The notes under the pieces were generated by a model. It saw only the letters and a program-made list of their open reading frames with translations, ran no database searches and was not told where the DNA came from. Below, in pieces: positions 25,899 through 34,780 of a stretch of DNA of 64,000 nucleotides. The translations under genes and the position numbers were made by a program. Origin of the DNA: Candidatus Latescibacterota bacterium (GTDB taxonomy: Bacteria; Latescibacterota; UBA2968; UBA8231); contig JAJEGS010000022.1 of NCBI GenBank assembly GCA_022819745.1, forward strand, positions 1 through 64,000, written 5' to 3'. The first letter of the stretch is position 1; each line of letters opens with the position of its first letter.

Positions 25899-27979
25899 TG
25901 TGGGTGAGAACAGACCAAATGGGTAAATCGCCGCCTTGGCAGTTGCGCCCATTGCTATTGGCCGCGGCCCTACTGGTGAGCACCACAGGTCATGCGGAGG
26001 AATGGACCGTTGACCAGTGGGAGCAGACCGTGTACTACCGGCATACCCTCAATGCACCCGAGGCGGGCTCTGCCCTGCTGCGCCTGACTGCAGCAGACGA
26101 ATACGAGGTTTTTCTCAACGGCGAAGCCATCGGCAGCGACGACAATTGGACCACCGTGGAAGAGTACCCAGTCGAGCTCAAGCGGCGCAAAAACGAACTG
26201 GCCGTGCGCGTCGTCAATCGTGGCCAAGGCAATGGCAGCGGCCTAGTTGTGGAGGTAAGCGCCGCAGCGCAGGCATGGGTCAGCACCTTTGGTGCGTTGC
26301 AGAATTTTTGGTACTGGAGCGGCGAACTCCAAGAAGACGCGGGCTGGCTGACAAAGGATGTGAGCCGACTGGACACTTGGCAGCAAGTACAGCGCGGCCA
26401 GCTAGACAGGACGGGCGTATCCGGCTGGGCCGATACGCTGCAGGCCGATGTAATCGCCGGCTTCCCCGGTGGCATCGACATTGGCCAGCCAGCCGGCGGT
26501 CTGAGCCTGCGTTCAGTGGAGGGAGAGAACCTAGCGTTCAGGCTGCCCTCCAACCGTCCAGAAGTATTCGACGGCCGCTTCAATACCGGCTGGACCGTAG
26601 ACCCGACTGAGTTGAACGCCATTGCCCAGGTGGATCTGTTGAACCGGCGTCTAATCAGCGAGGTGCGGGTCCTGACCCAGGGCAGAAACGCCGACGAGTT
26701 TGTCCAGAATACCCTGCGCGGCTACGCCGTCCAAGTGAGCAACGACCAGTTTGGGTGGAGCGAGGTGGGCGTGCTGCACGGCATTGCTCAGCCCGAGCGC
26801 ACAGCCATTGCCTTTGCCCCGGTCTTTGCCCGTTACCTGCAAGTGATCATCGCCGAGGTCGATGCGGTGCAGCGCGCCAAAGTAGCCGAGATTCAGGTGC
26901 TAGGCAGCGGCGTTGCTCCTGCGGGCAACTTTGTCTCGTCGCCCCTAGACCTAGGACGGCCCGGAGAGCGCAAGAATTTTACCGCTGTGCGCTGGGGCAG
27001 CCAAGTGCCGGACGGTACCGCGCTCGGGCTACAATTCCGCAGCTCGAATGACGGCAGCACCTGGAGCGATTGGAGCGCGCCGATGCACACCAGTCCGGCA
27101 CTGCTACAGGTACCCGAACCGCGCACTTTCCTGCAGTACCGGGTCAATATGGCAACTCAATCCGAAAGCGCGGGCCCGCGCTTGGACAGCCTGATTGTCG
27201 ATTTCACCGACCAGATCCCTGCTTCGCTGGTCCGCGGCTGGGTCGAGCCCAATCGGGCCGTGCTGGGTCGGGATACCCTTTTCACGTATCGCCTAGAGCT
27301 AAGTTTCAGTGCTGACGATCTGGGGGTGGAGCGGGTGCATGTTGCCCTGCCCAGCCAGATCGAGCTAGAGGAAATTGTGCCCCCGTCTGGAATGGAAATC
27401 GCCGCAACCACCGCATCGAGCACCGCGCTGGATATAGTACTGACCGAGCCTTGGAGCCAAGCGGGGACCCTAGAAATGCGCTTCCGCGGACGGCTGCTGA
27501 GCAATGTCTTCCAGTTCCGCGCCCAAGTCTCTGGTCCAGACGGAGGCGCGACGCTAGATGCCGAGGAGAACATTGAACCCGACCCAGACAGCGGTCAGCC
27601 GCGCTCGTGGGAGGTATCTGCCAGCGGAGTCGAAGGGGCCTTATTGAGTCATGTGCGTCCGGTACCACAGACATTCAGTCCCAACGGCGACGGCATCAAC
27701 GACGAAACAGCGATCGAATTCACTCTGGCCCGGATAAGCGAGCCCCAAGTAGTAGAAGTGGACATATTCGACGTCCAAGGCCGACCTGTGCGCGCCCTAT
27801 ATGCAGCCACCCTGAGCGCGGGCGAATACGTGTCCGCGTCGGCCTCGGTGCCGAACCTATGGGATGGCAGGAACGATGCCGGTGAACTCGTGGCACCGGG
27901 ACTCTACCTAGTACGCGTGCGGCTCCTTCTCGAGCGCAAAGAAGAAAGCCGCCTGCGCATCGTAGCCGTGGTGTACTGA
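25895..27979 (+). CDS. Secreted discoidin-domain protein with FlgD-like C-terminus, copy 2
   Basis: A 694-residue paralogue of the protein at 18.4 kb, with the same domains: signal peptide (ending TGHAEE), galactose-binding-like domain (EYEVFLNGEAIGSDDNW), discoidin-like domain (about 205-330), beta-sandwich domains and a terminal FSPNGDGINDETAIEF plus FlgD Ig-like domain from about residue 593. Two start codons are possible, the first ATG at 25895 overlapping the previous stop and an ATG eight codons later just before the signal peptide. The two copies are alike over their whole length, so the discoidin/FlgD plus outer-membrane-protein pair was duplicated as a module. Confidence 0.8.
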   Translation: MMWVRTDQMGKSPPWQLRPLLLAAALLVSTTGHAEEWTVDQWEQTVYYRHTLNAPEAGSALLRLTAADEYEVFLNGEAIGSDDNWTTVEEYPVELKRRKNELAVRVVNRGQGNGSGLVVEVSAAAQAWVSTFGALQNFWYWSGELQEDAGWLTKDVSRLDTWQQVQRGQLDRTGVSGWADTLQADVIAGFPGGIDIGQPAGGLSLRSVEGENLAFRLPSNRPEVFDGRFNTGWTVDPTELNAIAQVDLLNRRLISEVRVLTQGRNADEFVQNTLRGYAVQVSNDQFGWSEVGVLHGIAQPERTAIAFAPVFARYLQVIIAEVDAVQRAKVAEIQVLGSGVAPAGNFVSSPLDLGRPGERKNFTAVRWGSQVPDGTALGLQFRSSNDGSTWSDWSAPMHTSPALLQVPEPRTFLQYRVNMATQSESAGPRLDSLIVDFTDQIPASLVRGWVEPNRAVLGRDTLFTYRLELSFSADDLGVERVHVALPSQIELEEIVPPSGMEIAATTASSTALDIVLTEPWSQAGTLEMRFRGRLLSNVFQFRAQVSGPDGGATLDAEENIEPDPDSGQPRSWEVSASGVEGALLSHVRPVPQTFSPNGDGINDETAIEFTLARISEPQVVEVDIFDVQGRPVRALYAATLSAGEYVSASASVPNLWDGRNDAGELVAPGLYLVRVRLLLERKEESRLRIVAVVY

Positions 27980-27992
27980 GGGAAATGGGCAG

Positions 27993-30929
27993 ATGAAAAA
28001 GCCGACAATACACATCTGCGGTGTGCTCCTAGTACTGCTATGGGCAATAGTCCCGAGCTTGGCGGAAACGCCGCGTCTGGGCATTCCCGAGATTCTACCT
28101 TCTCAAGACTTTCTCTGGCGGCAGTTGCCCCAGTACAACAACTACGCCTTTCAGGGCTATTCCAACTACCCGGACCACACCTTCCCCTACGCCGACCGAC
28201 CTCGCGCCTTCTACGATTCCTTCGGCGATCCCCTCATCACTGGTTACGACCTGTACGACTGGACCGAGCGCCGCACTCTAGGTCAGGAATACGGCAGCAG
28301 CATCTTCAAGGATCGCAACCAGTGGAGCACGGTTTTCGATTTTCTAGTGGTGGGCCGCGACAGCTATAACGACTGGGGATACAGCGCCATTGTCGGCGAT
28401 GGGCTGATCGCCCGCTTCACGCCGCTGACCCTGTCGCAAGTTGACTTTAATGGTGCCCGCTTCGACTTGGCCACTCCGTATGCCCGTTTCACCGTCCTAG
28501 GATCGCGCATCGAACGCCCTCATTTTTATATCGAATCCGTTCCCGCCTGGGCCATCGAACATACGCACTTTGCCGACGATTCGACCATTCTGCTGGGGAC
28601 TCGGTTGGAAACGGATATTGGGGCTCTACGGCTGGGCGTGAACGGCGTGAACATGCACGTGTATCAAAGCACCCAAGACAACAACAGCTTCAAAGGCTCC
28701 CTGCGGCCCAGCCTGCCGTCCATGGACCAAGTTGTGGTGCGCTTTACCGATGACTCACCCCAAGACGGCCGCGGCGGTGCCTTAGTGCAAGAAGTGCAAC
28801 TCGTACTTAACGGCGAAGCCCGGCCCGATATCGTGCCCACAGTGATCCGCCACTTCGAAGGCGTGGGTACGCAGGTGGGCACTATCTCCCGACTGACGGG
28901 CCAATTCAACCCGACCATTTACACCAACCCCCGAGGTTATTACCAGACACCCACGCTCTACTACCGCGGCAGAAACGATATGCCGCTCTTCGCCGATTAC
29001 CTCTATCGCGCCGACCACGAGGCCGGCATTGACGTGAGTAAGAATACCAACCTCGAAGGGCTGCTAGCCACCTTCAAACTCGAATCGTCCGAGGAGACCC
29101 TCCAAGCCGACGGCAATGAGCACTTGGTGTTCCTCTTCGATCTGTCGCAGGAGCCCTACGTAGAATCAGTAGCCGTAGAAGCGGCGCTGGCCAACGACTA
29201 CCGGGTAGAAGTAGCCACCCTCAATCTCAACAACCCTCGGGGACGCGGCTATCCCAATCAGTACTTGAGCACATTCTACCGGCCTGTCCTGCGCGCCGAG
29301 GGCAATGTGCAGGACGGCTCCAATCTGGCCAGAAGGCGGATCAATGTGGGCGAAAACACGTCGCTTTTCACCTACAGCGCCGATATGCACCTTGCCCTAG
29401 CCGGCCTAGAAGTCAACGGCGAATACGCCCGCTCGGCGCGCTACTCCCGCTTTCCGGCGCGCATGGACGAGACCGCGCTGTACGACCGGGGGCCGCGCTT
29501 TTCTGAGCAAGGATCGGCCTGGTACATCAATGCCGTGCGCTGGTTCAAGGGAGGCCGCCTAGGGGCCGAAGCCTTTGCCACGAATCCAGACTTCCACACG
29601 GAAATGCGCACCTTTGTGCCGTTCGAAATCGGCTTGACAGAAACTACGCTGGCCGGCCTGACCAACAACACCATCTTCTGGGACCTAGTGCAGGACAACG
29701 AGGACGGCGACCGCTACCCGGACAAGCGCGCGGGCAACCTGCAGGGGCAACCCAACGACCGCGAAGACGAGGACATCGACGGAGTGTTTCCCGGCCAGGA
29801 CGACGACAACGACGGCCTGCCCGACACCAACCGCAACTTCAACGACGTGCCCGACTACGTCGAGCCCTTCCTCATGTACTACGTCGAATCCAACGACTTC
29901 TTCTACGGCCTCGACCGCAACAACAACGACGATCCCGATGTGCGCGAGGACGACCTAGACCCCGATTACCCCTACGACGCCGACCAGCGCGGCATCCACC
30001 TATTCGGCCAGCTAGATCTGACGCCCCAGTGGTCTTTGGGGGCGGGGCGCTACGACATCGAACAAATCGCCGGCGGTGGACGCAACAAGTCAACCTACGC
30101 GCTGGTGACCTACCGGCGCGAAGAGTTGGGGCGGCTACAGCGGCTGTTTTTCGAAAACCACCTGCGCCGCGTCAAAGACGATATCGCCGACGAATTCTCC
30201 GTGCTGGTCGAACGACCAAAGCGCATAGATACAGATTTTCGCGGCCTAGTCGCCGGCAATAAGCCCTCTTTTACCAACAATCTCCGCGCCGACCCGCTGT
30301 TGTATCGCAACAGCTACGTCAATGACACTTACTTAGAGAATTGGCTCAATCCCTGGTCCACCCTCCAGATGGTCCACAAAGTCCGCCTGCGCTTCAACTG
30401 GCAACAAGCCGGTCCTTTGCCCGGCGGCCTAGTCCAACGCGACAAACGGCTCGATTTCTTTACTTGGGTCAGCCGCGCCGACTACACTTGGCATTGGCAC
30501 CGACTGCAGATCCAACCTCAGTTCAAGGTTCTGCTGCTGCGCCTAGTTGACCAAGCCGCCGACCGCCAACTCGACGGCCGCTACGCCCCCCGCACCGTGC
30601 GCTCGGAGTTCAGTGTCATTCCCATCCTGCGCTGTACCTTGCCGCTAATGCAGCGCAGTCAGCTACAGCTGGGAATCCAAGGTTTGGGGCCGCTGCCCTA
30701 CCGAGTCGAGGACCGAGTCAATGCACGCAATAGTTTTGACCAGCACACATTGTATCTCAACGTGAACAATCGCTCGAAGTATTTCGGCTACGATCTGCGC
30801 ACGATCGTGGGATTGCAGCGGGAGGTCAAGACATTCGACGAGGAATCGCGGGAGAGCGATGCTTTTGACGCGCTGACTTTTTTCGCCCGCGTCCTCATCG
30901 GCTTCACCGAATATGGACGGTTCCTATAG
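27993..30929 (+). CDS. Putative outer-membrane protein with calcium-type repeats, paralogue C
   Basis: A 978-residue protein, the last of the operon, 13 bases after the second discoidin/FlgD gene. Signal peptide MKKPTIHICGVLLVLLWAI ending LAE. It shares the early GSSIFKDRNQ / DSYNDWG / FNGARFD region with paralogues A and B and has a longer acidic block at about residues 590-665 (GVFPGQDDDNDGLPDTNRN, DRNNNDDPDVREDDLDPDY). The C-terminal third is barrel-like and ends FFARVLIGF. The TAG stop codon (30927-30929) falls inside the terminal inverted repeat of a miniature element, so the native C-terminus may have been altered by its insertion. Confidence 0.7.
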   Translation: MKKPTIHICGVLLVLLWAIVPSLAETPRLGIPEILPSQDFLWRQLPQYNNYAFQGYSNYPDHTFPYADRPRAFYDSFGDPLITGYDLYDWTERRTLGQEYGSSIFKDRNQWSTVFDFLVVGRDSYNDWGYSAIVGDGLIARFTPLTLSQVDFNGARFDLATPYARFTVLGSRIERPHFYIESVPAWAIEHTHFADDSTILLGTRLETDIGALRLGVNGVNMHVYQSTQDNNSFKGSLRPSLPSMDQVVVRFTDDSPQDGRGGALVQEVQLVLNGEARPDIVPTVIRHFEGVGTQVGTISRLTGQFNPTIYTNPRGYYQTPTLYYRGRNDMPLFADYLYRADHEAGIDVSKNTNLEGLLATFKLESSEETLQADGNEHLVFLFDLSQEPYVESVAVEAALANDYRVEVATLNLNNPRGRGYPNQYLSTFYRPVLRAEGNVQDGSNLARRRINVGENTSLFTYSADMHLALAGLEVNGEYARSARYSRFPARMDETALYDRGPRFSEQGSAWYINAVRWFKGGRLGAEAFATNPDFHTEMRTFVPFEIGLTETTLAGLTNNTIFWDLVQDNEDGDRYPDKRAGNLQGQPNDREDEDIDGVFPGQDDDNDGLPDTNRNFNDVPDYVEPFLMYYVESNDFFYGLDRNNNDDPDVREDDLDPDYPYDADQRGIHLFGQLDLTPQWSLGAGRYDIEQIAGGGRNKSTYALVTYRREELGRLQRLFFENHLRRVKDDIADEFSVLVERPKRIDTDFRGLVAGNKPSFTNNLRADPLLYRNSYVNDTYLENWLNPWSTLQMVHKVRLRFNWQQAGPLPGGLVQRDKRLDFFTWVSRADYTWHWHRLQIQPQFKVLLLRLVDQAADRQLDGRYAPRTVRSEFSVIPILRCTLPLMQRSQLQLGIQGLGPLPYRVEDRVNARNSFDQHTLYLNVNNRSKYFGYDLRTIVGLQREVKTFDEESRESDAFDALTFFARVLIGFTEYGRFL

Positions 30930-31037
30930 CAATGCGGAATGATTACGATTCGAGCGGTGGCTCGTCTTGTGCATCCTATTCTGCGTCTATCTGCGTCCAT
31001 CTGCGGATTATCTTGTAAGTGATGTAGGCTTGCTATA
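30925..31037 (+). mobile_element. Miniature inverted-repeat element, copy 1
   Basis: A 113-bp non-coding element beginning TATAGCAA and ending TTGCTATA, with an inside sequence (cgattcgagcgg, cttgtgcatcctattctgcg, catctgcgga) shared with 46940-47045. Ends bounded by TA suggest a Tc1/mariner-IS630 type miniature element. This copy has an extra 10-base repeat (tatctgcgtc) relative to copy 2. Confidence 0.75.
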
Positions 31038-31041
31038 TAAC
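31013..31041 (+). promoter_or_regulatory. Candidate promoter at the right end of miniature element copy 1
   Basis: TTGTAA (31013-31018), 17 bases and TATAAC (31036-31041) make a plausible promoter 38 bases before the GTG of the glycosidase-like gene. The -35 lies in the element and the -10 spans its terminal repeat and flank, so the insertion may have supplied this promoter. Confidence 0.4.
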
Positions 31042-31078
31042 TGAAAACTGAGCTGCAATCTCTACAAAGGGTAACACC

Positions 31079-32629
31079 GTGATTTCTCCCATCCGCAACC
31101 AGCGCCCGCCCTACAAATTGCCGTCGAATATTATCTACTTTCATGACTGGCGCTACGTCCATCACGGCAGTCATTCGACCGGCTGGCGCAACGCCGAAGG
31201 TCAATGGCTGCGCATCTGGACCAACGACGAGCGGCCACCGCTGATACACGAGCCGAATTACATGCCCACCGGCATCCGCCTGCGCGCCAAACCGGCGACT
31301 AAAAGCGAGCCTTTCCTACTGCCAGCGGCGGACGAAGGCTTCATCTGGCCCGGCACCGTGATCCGCGAAGACGGACGCTACCGTCTCTGGTACGAATTGT
31401 TCGCGGGCGAACATGTCGGCCACGAAAAACACCCCATCGGCGCGGCCGACTACATCTGCTACGCCGAATCAGACGACGGTGAAAACTGGCGCTTTCCCGC
31501 GCAGGGCCGGATCGATCGCAAGGGCTCCAAGGACAATAATATTGTTTACGGGCTGCCCCAGATCGAAGAAACCGGTTTGCACGGTGCCACCGTGTTCAAG
31601 GATGAGTCGGCCTCTTCAGCAGAGCGCTACAAAATGATCTACATAGGCCAACTAAGCCCGGCGCAAAAGGAGCGCTACCTGCAACAGCGGCCCGGCGAGG
31701 TAGGGGCGCTCAATCTAGAGGCAGAAAAGTGGGACGGCCTGTTCGGTGCCATCTCGCCCGACGGCTTTAGCTGGACGCCAATCCCCGATCCGCTCGTCGC
31801 GCAAATTAGCGACACCCTCAATGTCTGCGAGTACGATCCAGTGCTGGGACAGTACGTGGCCTATTGCCGCAGCCATTTCTTCAACCGCCGCAGCATTGGT
31901 CGCACTGCTTCTGCAGATTTCCGCCGTCTGCCCCTGTCCGAGGAAGTCTTCTGGCCCAACGCCGCGGCTGAACCCTACGATTTGTGGTACGCCAATTCCA
32001 AAACAAAAATGCCGGGCACCACCGACTACCACCTCATGTTCCCGCTGCGCTGGCGCTTGATAGACGACTCTTTCAGCTTTGTGCTGGCCGCCAGCCCGGA
32101 CAATGTGGTGTGGAACTTCGTGCCCGGCGGCCCGGTGTGCAAACCCGGCGATGGAGGCACCTGGGTCGAGGGTGCCGTGTCAGCCGGCGTCGGCCTAGTG
32201 CCCTTGCCCGGCGAGCGCATGGGCATCACCATCTGCGGCTCGCCAGAGCCACACAAGCACCTGCGCCAGCCTCCGCACGGGCACATTGCCTGGGCCTGGT
32301 GGCCCAAGGGACGGCTCGCTGCCTTGGAAGCACCGGTAGAGGGGATCTTCAGAACCTTTCAGCTAGCAATTGAACAGCGCCGCGTCCACCTCAACTTCAA
32401 GACCGTGCCCGGCGGCAGCGTCAAGGTGCAGGTCATGGACCGCAAGTACCAGCCCCTGCCCGGCCGCTCATTCGAGGACTGCGACTGGCTAGTGGGCGAC
32501 CACCTGGATCGCGAAGTGACCTGGCAAGGCGAGGCTGACTTGGGCCACCAAGGCGAAGGGCCGATCTCGCTGGGCTTTCAGATGCGCTGCGGCGAACTCT
32601 ACAGTGTCGAGTTCAAAAATCCCGCCTGA
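31079..32629 (+). CDS. Predicted five-bladed beta-propeller glycosidase-like protein, paralogue 1
   Basis: A 516-residue protein starting with GTG at 31079, preceded by AAAGGG. It has no signal peptide. The sequence carries blade motifs of the GH43/GH32/GH68 superfamily: RYRLWYEL, YAESDDGENWRFPAQG, NNIVYG, FGAISPDGFSWTPI, then a C-terminal beta-sandwich (about 410-516) ending MRCGELYSVEF. Three further paralogues lie at 41.3, 47.0 and 48.6 kb with the same order of motifs. I cannot identify catalytic acids with certainty, so hydrolase activity is inferred. It is probably cytoplasmic and acts on imported oligosaccharides. Confidence 0.65.
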   Translation: MISPIRNQRPPYKLPSNIIYFHDWRYVHHGSHSTGWRNAEGQWLRIWTNDERPPLIHEPNYMPTGIRLRAKPATKSEPFLLPAADEGFIWPGTVIREDGRYRLWYELFAGEHVGHEKHPIGAADYICYAESDDGENWRFPAQGRIDRKGSKDNNIVYGLPQIEETGLHGATVFKDESASSAERYKMIYIGQLSPAQKERYLQQRPGEVGALNLEAEKWDGLFGAISPDGFSWTPIPDPLVAQISDTLNVCEYDPVLGQYVAYCRSHFFNRRSIGRTASADFRRLPLSEEVFWPNAAAEPYDLWYANSKTKMPGTTDYHLMFPLRWRLIDDSFSFVLAASPDNVVWNFVPGGPVCKPGDGGTWVEGAVSAGVGLVPLPGERMGITICGSPEPHKHLRQPPHGHIAWAWWPKGRLAALEAPVEGIFRTFQLAIEQRRVHLNFKTVPGGSVKVQVMDRKYQPLPGRSFEDCDWLVGDHLDREVTWQGEADLGHQGEGPISLGFQMRCGELYSVEFKNPA

Positions 32630-32651
32630 TGTTCAAGAGAAAAATCAGGCG
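32623..32651 (+). other. Hairpin spanning the stop codon of the glycosidase-like gene
   Basis: CGCCTGAT (32623-32630) and ATCAGGCG (32644-32651) form a perfect 8-bp stem with a 13-base loop overlapping the TGA. There is no T-tract, so an intrinsic terminator is unlikely; it could protect the 3' end of the message. Confidence 0.4.
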
Positions 32652-32671
32652 CAAGAACCTCTTAAAAATGC

Positions 32672-32700
32672 TTGACATGCTCGTCTAAAAGACATATCTC
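32672..32700 (+). promoter_or_regulatory. Candidate promoter of the sorting-domain protein gene
   Basis: A consensus TTGACA (32672-32677), 17 bases, then TATCTC (32695-32700). It would give a leader of about 95 bases before the ATG at 32801. The -10 match is modest. Confidence 0.4.
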
Positions 32701-32800
32701 TGAGAAATGCGCTCACTTACAATTCAACTTATTTATTTTTCTTGAGTTATTGATTTTGCAGAACGTAGTCATTCACTTTTTCTCAAACCAAGGAGGCACC

Positions 32801-34675
32801 ATGCGTAAATTGCGCATTTTGGCCATTAGTTGGTCAATAGCAGCACTCGCCGTCGGTGCGACGTGGGCACAGGACGAACAGACCTACCCCTCAGGCCCTG
32901 ATTATGGAGACGCATTTGAGCTACCTGACATCTCCGGTGAGTTCAATCCAATGGCCGTTTCCACTCAGGATGTGGCCTACGACGGCAACGGTAGCGTGGA
33001 CATTCCCTTTACCATCAACCAGCGCGCCACGGTCTGGGTAGTAATCTACCGCAAAGGCAGCAGCGAAACCGGCGAGCGGGGGCCGGCCGGTGCCTGGCTG
33101 CGCTTAGAGCCCCAAGATATGTACATCGCCACCACCCCGGGTCAAGTCTCCGAAGCCGGCGATGGCACTGTCACTTGGGACGGCAATGACTGGGAAGGCA
33201 ACGCCGCGGGAGCCGGCGACTATGAGTTCGACGTGGTCGCGGTCAACAACCTCGACAGGCCGGTCCTGGCCGGTCCTGGGGCGGGGCCCTCGGGATTCAC
33301 CGTCCCCAATATTGACACCTCGCAGGATCCGCCCGAAATCTGGGTCCAAGAATACGAGCGCGAAGTACCCGACCGGGGCCACAAAGCCGGCGACATGGTC
33401 CGCGGCACCTTGGGCACGGACTATCTGGCCAACCCCAACGCTTGGGAGCGCTGGAATTTCGACTTCGGCTTTGAGGGTGCCCGCACCCTAGGCGGCATGC
33501 GCATAGACGATCAGGATCGAGAGATTTTTTGGACCTCCAATCACAGTGGAGAGTTGGGCGGACTCTACAAAATCCGCATTAACCGCGCCGCTCAATCTTG
33601 GGACCGAGTCACCGACTTCGGCACCGATGGCTATTCGCCCAATGCCAACGGCGACCGCATCGTCGAATATCAGCCCAAAGGCGATGTGGTGTTCAACGCC
33701 CTCTGGGGCCGGCAAGAGGTGCCCTTTAACGCCGTTGAATTACGCGACAAGACCACTGGCGAAATCACCCAAGCATTCGATATAACCGAGTTCTACAACG
33801 TGACCAGAGTCGATGATGACGGCAACGAGAGCGTCTCCGGCGCAGGCCCCGCTCAGATCTCGGTAACCGACGACGGCATCTGGGTCTCTTCGTGGGCCCA
33901 CCCGAACATTCTGCGCCTGGACCACGACGGCAATGTGATGTGGGCCAACCGCAACGGCGATTTGTGCGGCGACGCTATTTCCAATGAAGAAGCCGCCGCC
34001 ATCGGTGCCTTGGGCGGTTCCAGAATAAACAACTTGGGCGTCACCGCCGACAAAACCGGCAACCTCGTCTTTATCAATGCCGGCAGTCGGGCGGCGACCA
34101 TAAGCGCACTCGGACGCGACGGTGCCTGCGCCTTTGAAATCGAATTCCCCGCTAGCTGGGGCCTGATGCGGCCGGGGGGCACCCGTTTCCTCCTATTGCA
34201 GGAGGACGGTCCCTACGACGGCCTCTATACGAGAAACGGCATTCGCTTAGAGACCTTTACCTACGGCTACGGGGACGACGAGACCTCTAACCCCTACGGC
34301 CCCCATCTGCTGCTCTATACGCCTACGGCCTTGGCCTCGGGTAAGTTGGGTGCCGACGCCACCGCCATACTGGAGGTGGCCGCCAGCACCCCCGACGCAT
34401 ATAGTCTGGGCAATGCCACTCCCAATCCCTTCAACCCGAACACCGTCATCGAGTTTACCATACCCGATGTCGAAGCACACGTGAAGTTGCAAGTCTTTAA
34501 TGCCGCCGGTCAGCTGGTGGCCACCTTGGCCGACCAGACCATGACCGCAGGCAAATACCGGGCCGATTGGGATGCGCGCGATACCAGCGGCAAGCTGGTC
34601 TCCAGCGGCGTTTATTACTACCGCATGGAGGCGGGCTCATTCGTCGAATCGCGGGCGATGACCTTCCTCAAATAG
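32801..34675 (+). CDS. Secreted protein with type IX-like C-terminal sorting domain
   Basis: The ATG at 32801 has a strong AAGGAGG four bases before it and begins a signal peptide (MRKLRILAISWSIAALAVGATWAQ); an upstream open extension is discarded. The 624-residue protein has a FlgD Ig-like N-terminal part (GTVTWDGNDWEGNAAGAGDYEF), a central beta-propeller-like region with repeated interpretive strands such as GGMRIDDQDREIFWTSN, and a final ~85 residues (PNPFNPNTVIEFTIP, VFNAAGQLVATLADQ, GVYYYRMEAGSF) matching the type A Por/T9SS C-terminal sorting signal family. This implies export by type IX-like secretion and anchoring at the surface. The function of the central region is unknown. Confidence 0.8.
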   Translation: MRKLRILAISWSIAALAVGATWAQDEQTYPSGPDYGDAFELPDISGEFNPMAVSTQDVAYDGNGSVDIPFTINQRATVWVVIYRKGSSETGERGPAGAWLRLEPQDMYIATTPGQVSEAGDGTVTWDGNDWEGNAAGAGDYEFDVVAVNNLDRPVLAGPGAGPSGFTVPNIDTSQDPPEIWVQEYEREVPDRGHKAGDMVRGTLGTDYLANPNAWERWNFDFGFEGARTLGGMRIDDQDREIFWTSNHSGELGGLYKIRINRAAQSWDRVTDFGTDGYSPNANGDRIVEYQPKGDVVFNALWGRQEVPFNAVELRDKTTGEITQAFDITEFYNVTRVDDDGNESVSGAGPAQISVTDDGIWVSSWAHPNILRLDHDGNVMWANRNGDLCGDAISNEEAAAIGALGGSRINNLGVTADKTGNLVFINAGSRAATISALGRDGACAFEIEFPASWGLMRPGGTRFLLLQEDGPYDGLYTRNGIRLETFTYGYGDDETSNPYGPHLLLYTPTALASGKLGADATAILEVAASTPDAYSLGNATPNPFNPNTVIEFTIPDVEAHVKLQVFNAAGQLVATLADQTMTAGKYRADWDARDTSGKLVSSGVYYYRMEAGSFVESRAMTFLK

Positions 34676-34696
34676 GCTCCATACTAGAAGCAAAAT

Positions 34697-34757
34697 CGCA
34701 GGGATTTGCTCCTGCGCCTCAAAGAAGCCGTCTTGGGTCTTTCCAAGACGGCTTCTT
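34697..34757 (+). terminator. Intrinsic terminator after the sorting-domain protein gene
   Basis: A perfect 15-bp stem (34722-34736 with 34743-34757) and a 6-base loop, beginning with AAGAAGCC and ending GGCTTCTT then ACTT. A smaller hairpin (34697-34702 with 34711-34716) lies just before it. It starts 22 bases beyond the TAG of the upstream gene. Confidence 0.85.
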
Positions 34758-34780
34758 ACTTAGCCGAGGGAGTAAGGGCA

